Shown here in pieces: positions 48,517 to 55,879 of a stretch of 64,000 nucleotides of DNA. A model generated the notes under the pieces. It was not told where the DNA came from. It was given only the letters and a program-made list of their open reading frames with translations, and ran no database searches. Positions within the stretch are counted from its first letter, which is position 1; each line of letters opens with the position of its first letter. The position numbers and the translations under genes are program-made. This DNA comes from Aromatoleum anaerobium. Lineage in GTDB: Bacteria; Pseudomonadota; Gammaproteobacteria; Burkholderiales; Rhodocyclaceae. The stretch covers positions 1,240,001-1,304,000 of the forward strand of contig NZ_WTVG02000040.1 of the NCBI RefSeq assembly GCF_012910705.2. Reading direction: 5' to 3'.

Positions 48517-49587
48517 GTGAATTTACGAGACATGACCAGCGAGCGGCCAGCCGCCGCTCACAAGAGCCCGCTGCGCGTCAAGCCGGTGACGCTCGCCCTG
48601 CAGGGCGGGGGTGCGCACGGCGCCTTCGCGTGGGGCGTGCTCGACCGGCTCCTCGAGGACGGGCGGCTCGCCTTCGAGGGGGTCAGCGCGACCAGTGCCG
48701 GCGCGATGAACGCCGCGGTGCTCGCCTGCGGCCTGATGCGCGGCGGGCGCGACGGTGCGCGCGCCGCGCTCGCCGAGTTCTGGCGCGACATCGCCGACAC
48801 CGCCGCACTGTGCAGCCCCTTCCGCCAATGGCCGTGGGCGGGCGGTGCCAACGGCCACACGCTCGACAACTCGCCGTTCTACCTGATGACGGACATGCTG
48901 CTGCGGGTCTTCTCGCCCTATCAGTTCAACCCGTTCAACTTCAATCCGCTGCGCGAGGTGCTTGCCCGCCACGTCGACTTCGCCGCGCTGCGCGAGCACG
49001 GGACGCTGCGGCTCTTCCTCTGCGCGACCAATGTCGAGACCGGCAAGGTGCGCATCTTCCCGCGCGAGGAGGTGTGCATCGACGCGGTGCTCGCCTCGGC
49101 CTGCCTGCCCTTCCTGTTCCAGGCGGTCGAGATCGACGGCGAGCCCTACTGGGACGGCGGCTACGTCGGCAACCCGGCGATCTACCCGCTGATCTACGAG
49201 TGCGACACGCGCGACGTCGTGATCGTGCACATCAACCCGATCGTGCGCCGCGGCGTGCCGCACACTGCCGCCGAGATCCTCAACCGCATCAACGAGGTGA
49301 GCTTCAACTCGTCGCTGATGCGCGAGATGCGCGCGATCGCCTTCGTCACCTCGCTGATCGAGCGCGGCAAGGTCGCGCCGGGCGAGATGAAGCAGATGCT
49401 GATCCACTCGATCCGCTCGGACGAGACCATGACCGGGCTCGGCGTCTCGAGCAAGCTCAACGCCGACTGGGGCTTTCTCACCGAGCTGCGCGAGCGCGGG
49501 CGCGAAGAGGCCGAGGCCTGGCTCGCCGCGTCCTTCGACGCGGTGGGCGAGCGCTCCACCGTCGACCTCCGCACCGAATTCCTGTGA
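48517..49587 (+). CDS. Patatin-like phospholipase / acyl hydrolase
   Basis: 356 residues. Oxyanion loop LQGGGAHGAFAWGVLDRLL near residue 30, nucleophile elbow ATSAGAMNAA (Ser; the first Gly of GxSxG is Ala here), and the Asp of the dyad in YWDGGYVGNPAIYPL. It should cleave acyl esters; the substrate is unknown and may be lipid or, from the context, a hydroxyalkanoate. The start is GTG 48517 with AAGGGAG at 48504-48510; ATG 48532 is an alternative. It follows bdh by 12 bases. Confidence 0.87.
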   Translation: MNLRDMTSERPAAAHKSPLRVKPVTLALQGGGAHGAFAWGVLDRLLEDGRLAFEGVSATSAGAMNAAVLACGLMRGGRDGARAALAEFWRDIADTAALCSPFRQWPWAGGANGHTLDNSPFYLMTDMLLRVFSPYQFNPFNFNPLREVLARHVDFAALREHGTLRLFLCATNVETGKVRIFPREEVCIDAVLASACLPFLFQAVEIDGEPYWDGGYVGNPAIYPLIYECDTRDVVIVHINPIVRRGVPHTAAEILNRINEVSFNSSLMREMRAIAFVTSLIERGKVAPGEMKQMLIHSIRSDETMTGLGVSSKLNADWGFLTELRERGREEAEAWLAASFDAVGERSTVDLRTEFL

Positions 49588-49616
49588 CCCCCACCCCCGA
49601 CCCGAGGACCACTGCC

Positions 49617-50447
49617 ATGCAGATCGAAGACATTCTCCAGACCGCGTCGATGCCGCTCGCCAGCCCCAGCTACCCGAAGGGCCCCTACCGCTTCATCGAC
49701 CGCGAGTACATGATCATCACCTACGAATCGGACCCCGCGGCGATCCGCACCGCGGTGCCCGAGCCGCTCGCGCCCGACGGCTCGAACCAGGTGCTCTACG
49801 AGTTCATCCGCATGCCCGACTCGACCGGCTTCGGCGACTACACCGAGTCGGGCATCGTGATCCCGTGCCGCTTTCAGGGCGAGGCGATCAATTTCGTCGC
49901 CCAGATGTACCTCGACTGCGAGCCGCCGATCTCGGGCGGGCGCGAGATCTGGGGCTTCCCGAAGAAGCTCGCGGACGTGTCGCTGAAGGTCGTGCGCGAC
50001 ACGCTCGCCGGCCGCCTCGAGTACGCGGGCCAGCCGGTGGCGCTCGCGAGCATGGCCTACAAGCACGACAACCTCATCTGCGCCGGCAACGGCAGCCTGG
50101 TGTGCGACACCGCGCCGCTGGTGAAGAAGCTCACCAAGACCCAGGTCAACCTCAAGCTGATCCCGGACGTCGATGGGTCGCTGGCGATCGCCCAGCTCGT
50201 CGCCTACAACCTCGCCGACGTGCACGTGAAGGGCGCGTGGGAGAGCCCCGCGCGGCTGCACCTGATCCCGCACGTCAATGCGCCGGTCGCGGACCTGCCG
50301 GTGCGCCGCGTGGTGGGCGGCAGCCACTTCGTCGCCGACCTCACGCTGCCTTACGGGCGCGTGCTGTTCGACTATCTCGCCGACAAGGAGCGCACATGGC
50401 ACACCGACTCGCCAACGCTGCGGTCATTGGCGCCGCAATCGGCCTGA
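49617..50447 (+). CDS. Acetoacetate decarboxylase family protein
   Basis: 276 residues. The catalytic Lys region GREIWGFPKKLADV near residue 112 is clear, with PEPLAPDGSNQVLYEFIRMP before and LIPHVNAPVADLPVRRVV later. The enzyme class decarboxylates acetoacetate to acetone through a Schiff base. Next to 3-hydroxybutyrate dehydrogenase this is consistent with a route from 3-hydroxybutyrate to acetone, but the real substrate is unproven. ATG 49617 follows GAGGA. Its last 52 bases overlap the second bufA-like gene in another frame. Confidence 0.88.
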   Translation: MQIEDILQTASMPLASPSYPKGPYRFIDREYMIITYESDPAAIRTAVPEPLAPDGSNQVLYEFIRMPDSTGFGDYTESGIVIPCRFQGEAINFVAQMYLDCEPPISGGREIWGFPKKLADVSLKVVRDTLAGRLEYAGQPVALASMAYKHDNLICAGNGSLVCDTAPLVKKLTKTQVNLKLIPDVDGSLAIAQLVAYNLADVHVKGAWESPARLHLIPHVNAPVADLPVRRVVGGSHFVADLTLPYGRVLFDYLADKERTWHTDSPTLRSLAPQSA

Positions 50448-50683
50448 GCGTGCTCGCGGTGCAGCAGTTCACCCACGCGCTGCCCGGCTCGCCGAAGACC
50501 TTCACGTCGGAGCGCGAGCGCTGCTACGGGGTGGTGCGGGCCGGGCGCAACGACTGCGGCACCTCGAAGCACGCCTGCGCCGGACAGGCGCGGCGCGACC
50601 GCGACGCCGAGGAATGGCTGATGCTGCCCGCCGGCACCTGCGAACGCCTCGCCGGCGGACGGCTCAAGGCCGGCGCAGCATGA
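50396..50683 (+). CDS. Second BufA-like (DUF2282-type) precursor
   Basis: 95 residues. An N-terminal hydrophobic segment (AAVIGAAIGLSVLAV) looks like a signal sequence or anchor. The core repeats bufA1 with four cysteines C43, C54, C61 and C82 at the same spacing (11, 7, 21): ERCYGVVRAGRNDCGTS, KHACAGQARRD and LPAGTCERLAGGRL. ATG 50396 has AAGGAG 6 bases upstream and lies inside the end of the decarboxylase-like gene (52-base overlap). There is no adjacent bufB/C, so the pair at 41844-43461 could serve both. Lacking a clear AxA site, it may stay membrane-tethered. Confidence 0.83.
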   Translation: MAHRLANAAVIGAAIGLSVLAVQQFTHALPGSPKTFTSERERCYGVVRAGRNDCGTSKHACAGQARRDRDAEEWLMLPAGTCERLAGGRLKAGAA

Positions 50684-50694
50684 AGGAGAGCGTC

Positions 50695-52110
50695 ATGGAA
50701 AGCGCGAGCCTCGACCCGGCCCCGACGGCGGACGCCGCCTTCGCGCGGCTCGTCGCCACGCTGGCGAGACGCCTCGCCGCGCTGCGGCCGGCCTCGTCGG
50801 CCGCGCTGCCGGCCCGCGTGCGGGACGCGATCGCGCGCGAGCAGTACCGCAGCGAGCTGCTCGTCACCGCGGTCCAGCTCGCCATCGCCGCGCTGCTCGC
50901 GCTCCTTTATGCCGGCACGCCGCGCGGCTTCGCGCCCGACGCGCCGGTCGAGGCGGCGCCGCTGGGGCTGTCGCTGTTCGCGATCCTGTCGCTCGTGCGC
51001 CTGTACTTCGCGCTCACCGGCCAGCTCGGGCGCGGGCTCCTCGGCTTCACCGTGGTCGCCGAGATGGCGGTGCTGATGTCCGTGATCTTCGCCTACCACC
51101 TGCAGTACGAGCAGCCGCCGCAACTGTCGCTGAAGAGCACCGAGTTCGCCTACGTCTTCATGCTGATCGCGCTGCGCGCGCTGCGCTTCGAGGCGGTGTG
51201 GGTGGTGCTCTCGGGGCTCACCGCGGCGGCGAGCTGGGTCGCGCTGGTGGCCTGGTCGGTGGCGAGCGCGACGGCGAATCCCGTGACCTGGGACTACGTC
51301 ACGTCGCTGCGCTCGTTCCAGATCCACTACGGCGGCGAGTTCGACAAGCTGCTGGCGATCCTGGTGGTCACCGCGATGCTCGCCTTCTCGCTCGCTCGCG
51401 CGCGGCAGCTGCTGGCCGACGCGGTCGCGCGCGAGCAGGCGGTCGCGGACCTGTCGCTGTTCTTCGACGACTCGGTCGCCGCCCGCATCACCGGCTCCGA
51501 AGCCGAGGTCATGGCCGGCCAGGGCGAGCTGCGCGAGGCTGCGATCCTGTTCCTCGACCTGCGCGGCTTCACCGCGGCCGCCGCGCGCCTGTCACCCGAC
51601 GCGCTGATCGCGCTGCTCGGCGACTACCAAGGCCTGGTGCTGCCGATCATCAAGGCGCACGGCGGCAGCATCGACAAATTCATGGGCGACGGCATCCTCG
51701 CGAGCTTCGGCGCGGTGCGCCCCGATCCGCAGTTCGCCGCGAACGCGCTGCGCGCCACCGATGCGATCCGGCTCGCCGTCGACCGCTGGCGCGCCGCCCG
51801 CGAGGCCGCCGGCCTCCCCGCCCCCGACGTCGGCGCGGGGCTTGCGACCGGCGCGGTCGTGTTCGGCATCATCGGCCACGCGCGCCGCCTCGAATACACC
51901 GTGATCGGCGATGCGGTCAATCTCGCGGCCAAGCTCGAAAAGCACAACAAGGTCGAGCGCACGCGCGGGCTGGCCACGCGCACCGCATACGAGCTCGCGC
52001 GCGAGCAGGGCTACCGCGACGTCCGCGAGATCCTCGCCCGACGCCGCGTCGGCGGCGTCGCGGCGCCGCTCGACCTCGTCGCGCTCGGCGGCGAGCGGGG
52101 CACCTGTTAA
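50695..52110 (+). CDS. Membrane-bound class III nucleotide cyclase
   Basis: 471 residues. About five or six N-terminal membrane helices (residues 60-240) precede a short linker and a class III cyclase domain: metal Asp in LFLDLRGFTAAAARL, base/metal motif DKFMGDGILASFG with Lys typical of ATP use, and YTVIGDAVNLAAKLEK, where the transition-state Arg is replaced by Lys. It probably makes cAMP. ATG 50695 is chosen for AAGGAG upstream; ATG 50680 overlapping the previous stop has none. It is the last gene of the unit; the link to bufferin is only positional. Confidence 0.83.
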   Translation: MESASLDPAPTADAAFARLVATLARRLAALRPASSAALPARVRDAIAREQYRSELLVTAVQLAIAALLALLYAGTPRGFAPDAPVEAAPLGLSLFAILSLVRLYFALTGQLGRGLLGFTVVAEMAVLMSVIFAYHLQYEQPPQLSLKSTEFAYVFMLIALRALRFEAVWVVLSGLTAAASWVALVAWSVASATANPVTWDYVTSLRSFQIHYGGEFDKLLAILVVTAMLAFSLARARQLLADAVAREQAVADLSLFFDDSVAARITGSEAEVMAGQGELREAAILFLDLRGFTAAAARLSPDALIALLGDYQGLVLPIIKAHGGSIDKFMGDGILASFGAVRPDPQFAANALRATDAIRLAVDRWRAAREAAGLPAPDVGAGLATGAVVFGIIGHARRLEYTVIGDAVNLAAKLEKHNKVERTRGLATRTAYELAREQGYRDVREILARRRVGGVAAPLDLVALGGERGTC

Positions 52111-52125
52111 CCCGGCAACCCCATA

Positions 52126-52185
52126 CCGTCGGGCCGAGCCTGTCGAAGCCCTGCCGTCGCCCTGCGACAAGCTCAGGGCGAACGG
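52126..52185. repeat. REP-like inverted repeat
   Basis: Arms of about 21 bases (52126-52145 against about 52164-52185) form an imperfect hairpin ending in GACAAGCTCAGGGCGAACGG, a sequence widely scattered between genes in beta- and gammaproteobacteria. It lies between the convergent cyclase and yggU genes and may also act as a transcription stop. Confidence 0.6.
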
Positions 52186-52203
52186 ATTTACTCGATCACC
52201 GGG

Positions 52204-52500
52204 TCAATAGCCGAGGGCGCGCAGCGCGGCGAGCGCAGCCCCGCGCGGGTCGGCGATCCGCACCCGCTTCGCGCGCGAGCTCTCGCCGCTCACCAGCGTC
52301 ACCGCCGCGCGCGGCACGCCGCAGAATTCGGCGAGGAAGACGCACAGCGCGGTGTTCGCCCGGCCGTCGACCGGCGGCGCGGCGAGGCGCAGTTTCATCG
52401 CCTCGCCATGCGGGCCGGTGAATTCCGTCTTCTTCGCTCCGGGCTGGACATGCAGCGACAGGACGAGGCTGCCGTCCGCGGCTTCACGCAGCCAGTGCAC
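52204..52500 (-). CDS. DUF167 (YggU) family protein
   Basis: 98 residues. DUF167 is recognised from LHVQPGAKKTEFTG, MKLRLAAPPVDGRAN, LCVFLAEF and VTLVSGESSRAKRVRI. Function is unknown; it is widely linked to yggT and proC as here. The start is GTG 52500, 5 bases after the yggT stop; no ATG fits. Confidence 0.88.
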   Translation of the reverse strand: MHWLREAADGSLVLSLHVQPGAKKTEFTGPHGEAMKLRLAAPPVDGRANTALCVFLAEFCGVPRAAVTLVSGESSRAKRVRIADPRGAALAALRALGY

Positions 52501-52505
52501 GCCCG

Positions 52506-53084
52506 TCAGCCCGCGAGCAGCGCGACAAAGTTGCCGCGCAGCCCGCTGACCACCATCAGCACAATCTGCAGCACCAGCAGCAGCACCAGCGGCGACAGGT
52601 CGACGTTCGCGATCGGCGGGATCACGCGGCGGAACGGCCGCAGGAACGGCGCCGACAGATTTTGGAAGACCGACGCCGCCGGGGCGTGCGGGCTGACCCA
52701 CGACAGCACGGCCGACATCAGCACCACGGCGAAGACCAGATAGATCGCCATGCGCAGCAGTTCCAGCAGGCCGAGCCCCCAGACGCCGAGCAGCAGGCCG
52801 GCGACACTGCCGTCGAGTGGCACCCCCCTCACCCACAGCTCGATGAACACCATCAGCGTCTGCAGCACCCAGGCCGGCACGAGACTGGCGAGGTCGATCC
52901 CCATCAGGCCGGGAATCACGCGGCGCAGCGGGCGGACGATCCAGTCGGTCGTCGCGACGACGAACTGGCCGATCTGGTTGCGGAACGACACCCGCTGCCA
53001 CTGCATGAAGAAGCGTGCGAGCAGCATCAGCGTCAGGAAGCCGGCCGCGGTGTTCAGGATCAGGAGCAGCACGTTGCCGAGCAT
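52506..53084 (-). CDS. YggT family membrane protein
   Basis: 192 residues with two YGGT repeats, each a pair of membrane helices around an amphipathic stretch (VVATTDWIVRPLRRVIPGLMGIDL; NLSAPFLRPFRRVIPPIANVDLSPL). Family role is uncertain, possibly osmotic tolerance or division-site organisation. It lies 6 bases after proC and 5 bases before yggU in the operon yggS-proC-yggT-yggU. Confidence 0.92.
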   Translation of the reverse strand: MLGNVLLLILNTAAGFLTLMLLARFFMQWQRVSFRNQIGQFVVATTDWIVRPLRRVIPGLMGIDLASLVPAWVLQTLMVFIELWVRGVPLDGSVAGLLLGVWGLGLLELLRMAIYLVFAVVLMSAVLSWVSPHAPAASVFQNLSAPFLRPFRRVIPPIANVDLSPLVLLLVLQIVLMVVSGLRGNFVALLAG

Positions 53085-53090
53085 GGCCGA

Positions 53091-53915
53091 TCAATCCTTT
53101 CCGAGCTGTTCGCCGAGTTCGCGGCCGCGCACGTCCGCCGCGTGCACCGCGCGCACGATCGCGTCGAACACGCCCGACGACGCCATGCTCGCGAGCGCGG
53201 CCTCGGTCGTGCCGCCTTTCGACGTCACGCGCTCGCGCAACACGCCGGGCGCCTCATCGGAGCCGGCGGCAAGCTTCGCCGCACCGAGCACGGTATCGAT
53301 CGCCAGCCGCCGCGCGGTTGCCGCATCGAAGCCGAGCGAGGCGCCGGCCGCTTCGAGCGCCTCGATGAAATGGAACACGTAGGCCGGGCCGCTGCCGGAG
53401 ACGGCCGTCACCGCGTCCATCTGCGCCTCGTCGGCGATCCACACCGTGCTGCCGACGGCGCCGAGAATGCGCTCGGCCGATTCGCGCCCGGCGGCATCCA
53501 CGGAAGGGTCGGCGTACAGGCCGGTGACGCCGGCGCCGATCAGCGCAGGCGTGTTCGGCATCGCGCGCACCAGCCGATGGTAGCCGCCGAGCCAGCGACC
53601 GACGTCGGCGAGCCGCAGGCCGGCGGCGATGCTGACGACCACCTGGCGCGTCAGGCGCCCCGCCAGCGGCGCGACGGCGGCCTTCATCTGTTGCGGCTTG
53701 ACCGCCAGCACGACGACGTCGCACGCGAGCACCTCGTCATCGACGGCCGGGGCCGTGCGGATGCCGAAGCGCTCCGCGAGCCGCGCGCGGCTGTCGGCCT
53801 GCAGGTCGACCGCCTGGATGTCTGCGCTCGCAAAGCCGCGCTCGGCGAGGCCGCCGATCAGCGCGGTCGCCATGTTGCCGCCGCCGAGGAAACTGATCTT
53901 CATGCGTTCCGTCAT
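53091..53915 (-). CDS. proC: Pyrroline-5-carboxylate reductase ProC
   Basis: 274 residues. It makes the last step of proline synthesis with NAD(P)H. N-terminal FLGGGNMATALIGGL (Rossmann loop), VVLAVKPQQM, VRAMPNTPALIGAGVTGL, AVSGSGPAYVFHFIEAL and RVTSKGGTTEAAL are the family blocks. ATG 53915 (MTERMK) is preferred over 53903 since GAGGAG lies 5 bases upstream; it overlaps the yggS end as ATGA. Confidence 0.96.
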   Translation of the reverse strand: MTERMKISFLGGGNMATALIGGLAERGFASADIQAVDLQADSRARLAERFGIRTAPAVDDEVLACDVVVLAVKPQQMKAAVAPLAGRLTRQVVVSIAAGLRLADVGRWLGGYHRLVRAMPNTPALIGAGVTGLYADPSVDAAGRESAERILGAVGSTVWIADEAQMDAVTAVSGSGPAYVFHFIEALEAAGASLGFDAATARRLAIDTVLGAAKLAAGSDEAPGVLRERVTSKGGTTEAALASMASSGVFDAIVRAVHAADVRGRELGEQLGKD

Positions 53916-54613
53916 GTTTGCTCCTCGCGCACGTTCCGTGCGCCGAAAATTGCAGTGCCTACCCGCACCATCGTCGCACCTTCGGCGATCGCCAGTTCCA
54001 GGTCGTCCGACATGCCCATCGACAGCGTGTCGAGCGCAATCCCCGCGTCGTTGAGGCGATCGCGCAGCTGCCTCAAAGTCGCGAAGCGCGCACGCAACAG
54101 CGCTTCGTCGCCCCCCGCTTCGGGAATGCACATCAGCCCGCGCAGCGCCAGACGCGGCAGCTTCGCGACCGCCGCCGCGAACGCCGGCACTTCGTCCGGC
54201 GCGACACCGCTCTTGCTCGCCTCGCCGCCGACATTGACCTGGATGCAGACGTTCAGCGGCGGCAGGTCGTCGCCGCGCTGTTCCGACAACCGTTCGGCGA
54301 GCTTGAGCCGGTCGACCGAATGGACCCAGTGGAAATGCGCCGCGACGGGACGCGTCTTGTTGCTCTGCAGCGGCCCGATGAAATGCCATTCGAGTTGCAG
54401 CGCGTGCAGCTCGACCGCTTTCGCGACACCTTCCCGGACGTAGTTTTCGCCGAACAGCCGCTGGCCGGCGTGCGCCGCCTCGGCCACGCGCTGCGCCGGC
54501 TGCGTCTTGCTGACGGCGATCAGCGCGACGTCCTCCGGCGTGCGTCCCGCAGCCCGTGCGGCAGCCGCGACGCGCCGGCGCACGGCTTGCAAGTTCGCGG
54601 AGATTGATGTCAT
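53912..54613 (-). CDS. PLP homeostasis protein YggS
   Basis: 233 residues, COG0325 (PLPHP). LIAVSKTQPAQRV holds the PLP Lys, then LFGENYVRE, WHFIGPLQSNKTRPVA, VNVGGEASKSG, LRGLMCIP, LSMGMSDDLELAI and VRVGTAIFG. It binds pyridoxal phosphate and keeps B6 and amino-acid pools balanced. It is the first gene of the minus-strand operon and divergent from pilT. Confidence 0.95.
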   Translation of the reverse strand: MTSISANLQAVRRRVAAAARAAGRTPEDVALIAVSKTQPAQRVAEAAHAGQRLFGENYVREGVAKAVELHALQLEWHFIGPLQSNKTRPVAAHFHWVHSVDRLKLAERLSEQRGDDLPPLNVCIQVNVGGEASKSGVAPDEVPAFAAAVAKLPRLALRGLMCIPEAGGDEALLRARFATLRQLRDRLNDAGIALDTLSMGMSDDLELAIAEGATMVRVGTAIFGARNVREEQT

Positions 54614-54719
54614 ATAGCGGCGGATTTCGGCCGTGGATCAGGCGAGCGAGTATATAGCATCGCGACCGGGACGCCCCCGCGCCCCGCAATCCGCCCGGTC
54701 AACCTCAAGCGACAATCCC

Positions 54720-55763
54720 ATGGACATCACCGAACTGCTTGCCTTCGCGGTCAAGAACAAGGCATCCGACCTGCATCTGTCGTCCGGACTGCCGCCGATG
54801 ATCCGGGTACATGGCGACGTGCGCCGCATCAACCTGCCGCCGATGGAGCACAAGGACGTGCACTCGATGGTGTACGACATCATGAACGACGGCCAGCGCA
54901 AGCAGTTCGAGGAAGTGCTCGAATGCGACTTCTCGTTCGCAGTGCCGAACCTCGCGCGCTTCCGCGTCAATGCGTTCAACCAGAACCGTGGTGCCTCGGC
55001 CGTGTTCCGGACGATCCCGACGAAAGTGCTGAGCCTCGAGGAACTGGACGCGCCGAAGATCTTCAAGGACATCGCCAAGCAGGCGCGCGGCATCGTGCTG
55101 GTGACCGGCCCGACCGGTTCGGGCAAGTCGACGACCCTCGCCGCGATGGTCGATTACGTCAACGAGAACGACTACGGCCACATCCTGACGATCGAGGACC
55201 CGATCGAATTCGTCCACGAATCGAAGCGCTGCCTGATCAACCAGCGCGAAGTCGCCCGCGACACGCTGTCGTTCAACAACGCGCTGCGCTCGGCGCTGCG
55301 CGAGGATCCGGACGTCATCCTCGTCGGCGAATTGCGCGACCTCGAGACGATCCGCCTCGCGCTGACCGGCGCCGAAACCGGCCACCTCGTGTTCGGCACG
55401 CTGCACACCTCGTCGGCGGCGAAGACCGTCGACCGCATCGTCGACGTCTTTCCGGCAGCCGAGAAAGACATGGTGCGCGCGATGCTGTCGGAGTCGCTGC
55501 GCGCGGTGATCTCGCAGACGCTCTTGAAGACCAAGGACGGCCAGGGCCGCGTCGCGGCGCACGAGATCATGATCGGCACCCCGGCGATCCGCAACCTGAT
55601 CCGCGAGAACAAGATCGCGCAGATGTACTCGGCGATCCAGACCGGCCAGGCCGTCGGCATGCAGACGCTGGACCAGAACCTCGCCGACCTGGTGCGACGC
55701 AACGTCGTGTCGGTTGCCGAAGCGAGGCTGCGCGCGCAGAACAAGGACAATTTCGCCGGGTAA
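54720..55763 (+). CDS. pilT: Type IV pilus retraction ATPase PilT
   Basis: 347 residues. Walker A LVTGPTGSGKSTTLAAMV near residue 130, Asp box TIEDPIEFVH, Walker B ILVGELRDLETI, His box GHLVFGTLHTSSA, and the PilT-specific AIRNLIRENK near the C terminus. It powers pilus retraction for twitching, downstream of the Pil-Chp system at 27.9-36.6 kb. ATG 54720 gives the family N terminus MDITELLAFAV. Confidence 0.97.
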   Translation: MDITELLAFAVKNKASDLHLSSGLPPMIRVHGDVRRINLPPMEHKDVHSMVYDIMNDGQRKQFEEVLECDFSFAVPNLARFRVNAFNQNRGASAVFRTIPTKVLSLEELDAPKIFKDIAKQARGIVLVTGPTGSGKSTTLAAMVDYVNENDYGHILTIEDPIEFVHESKRCLINQREVARDTLSFNNALRSALREDPDVILVGELRDLETIRLALTGAETGHLVFGTLHTSSAAKTVDRIVDVFPAAEKDMVRAMLSESLRAVISQTLLKTKDGQGRVAAHEIMIGTPAIRNLIRENKIAQMYSAIQTGQAVGMQTLDQNLADLVRRNVVSVAEARLRAQNKDNFAG

Positions 55764-55879
55764 ATTTCGCCCGGTGATTCCGGCCCGCGGCGCCGCAACC
55801 ACCCCTGTTTCACCCCGATTGGCGGCGATAATCGGGCGACTTGGCATTCAAAGCGGACACTTTCCGCGGGAGCGCAGCA

